Shown: positions 23,886-23,887 of the stretch, one piece after another
Layout of the letters: each line of letters starts with the position of its first letter
How positions within the stretch are numbered: the first letter of the stretch is position 1
NCBI GenBank assembly: GCA_017391185.1
Contig: JAFOZN010000159.1
Location: 1-23,887, forward strand
Reading direction: 5' to 3'
DNA: 23,887 nucleotides
DNA from: Alistipes sp.
GTDB lineage: Bacteria > Bacteroidota > Bacteroidia > Bacteroidales > Rikenellaceae
The notes under the pieces: model-generated
The model's database searches: none
What the model was told of the DNA's origin: nothing
Seen by the model: the letters and a program-made list of their open reading frames with translations, nothing else
Position numbers and translations under genes: made by a program

Positions 23886-23887
23886 GA

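Overview
The window looks like a chromosomal segment from a member of the Bacteroidales. Three things point that way: repeated promoters of the Bacteroidetes type (TTTG or TTG, 19-20 bases, then TAnnTTTG), a 4-alpha-glucanotransferase with tandem starch-binding domains, and an rseC-rnfBCDGEA cluster in the order I know from that group. A Rikenellaceae/Alistipes-like host is possible, but I cannot fix the genus. I see no tRNA, rRNA, CRISPR array, insertion sequence or prophage, and no gap without a gene longer than about 210 bases.

Layout. (1) 1-2440: malQ, cut at its 5' end by the window edge, ending in a two-way terminator. (2) 2532-4102, minus strand: a secreted TPR protein with a near-consensus promoter, then tadA. 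(3) 4260-6014: aspS with its own promoter and a strong terminator. (4) 6087-6248, minus: a 53-residue rubredoxin. (5) 6425-13590, minus: a compact run read nadE - rseC - rnfB - rnfC - rnfD - rnfG - rnfE - rnfA, with gaps of at most 37 bases. It encodes an NAD synthetase followed by a complete Rnf ferredoxin:NAD oxidoreductase. (6) 13781-19454, minus: trkA - deoxynucleoside kinase - rsmF-like methyltransferase - MerR-type regulator - Nif3-like protein - zinc-ribbon coiled-coil protein, ending in a terminator. (7) 19666-19929: a small Cys-rich membrane protein whose promoter physically overlaps the trkA promoter. (8) 19994-20584, minus: rplU-rpmA. (9) 20730-22983, plus: three tightly packed genes of unusual character, followed by cysQ (23025-23885).

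Most of the window is core metabolism. The stretch most likely to hold something undescribed is 20730-22983. It has a receiver-like protein that has lost every phosphotransfer residue, a membrane-anchored HEAT-like repeat protein joined to it by an ATGA stop/start overlap, and a membrane protein with a GT2 glycosyltransferase fold signature but a damaged nucleotide-sugar/metal motif. Together they look like a non-catalytic derivative of an envelope polysaccharide module. A second point of real interest is NadE. It keeps the glutaminase (nitrilase) domain but has Gly where the catalytic Cys should be, and no other Cys lies in that region, so it probably cannot use glutamine by the normal mechanism.

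Functional links. NadE makes NAD+, which the Rnf complex reduces, and the two seem to share a transcript. RseC-like protein and Rnf belong to one electron-transfer system. The adjacent rubredoxin is another low-potential carrier. All functional statements rest on motif recognition by eye, without database searches.
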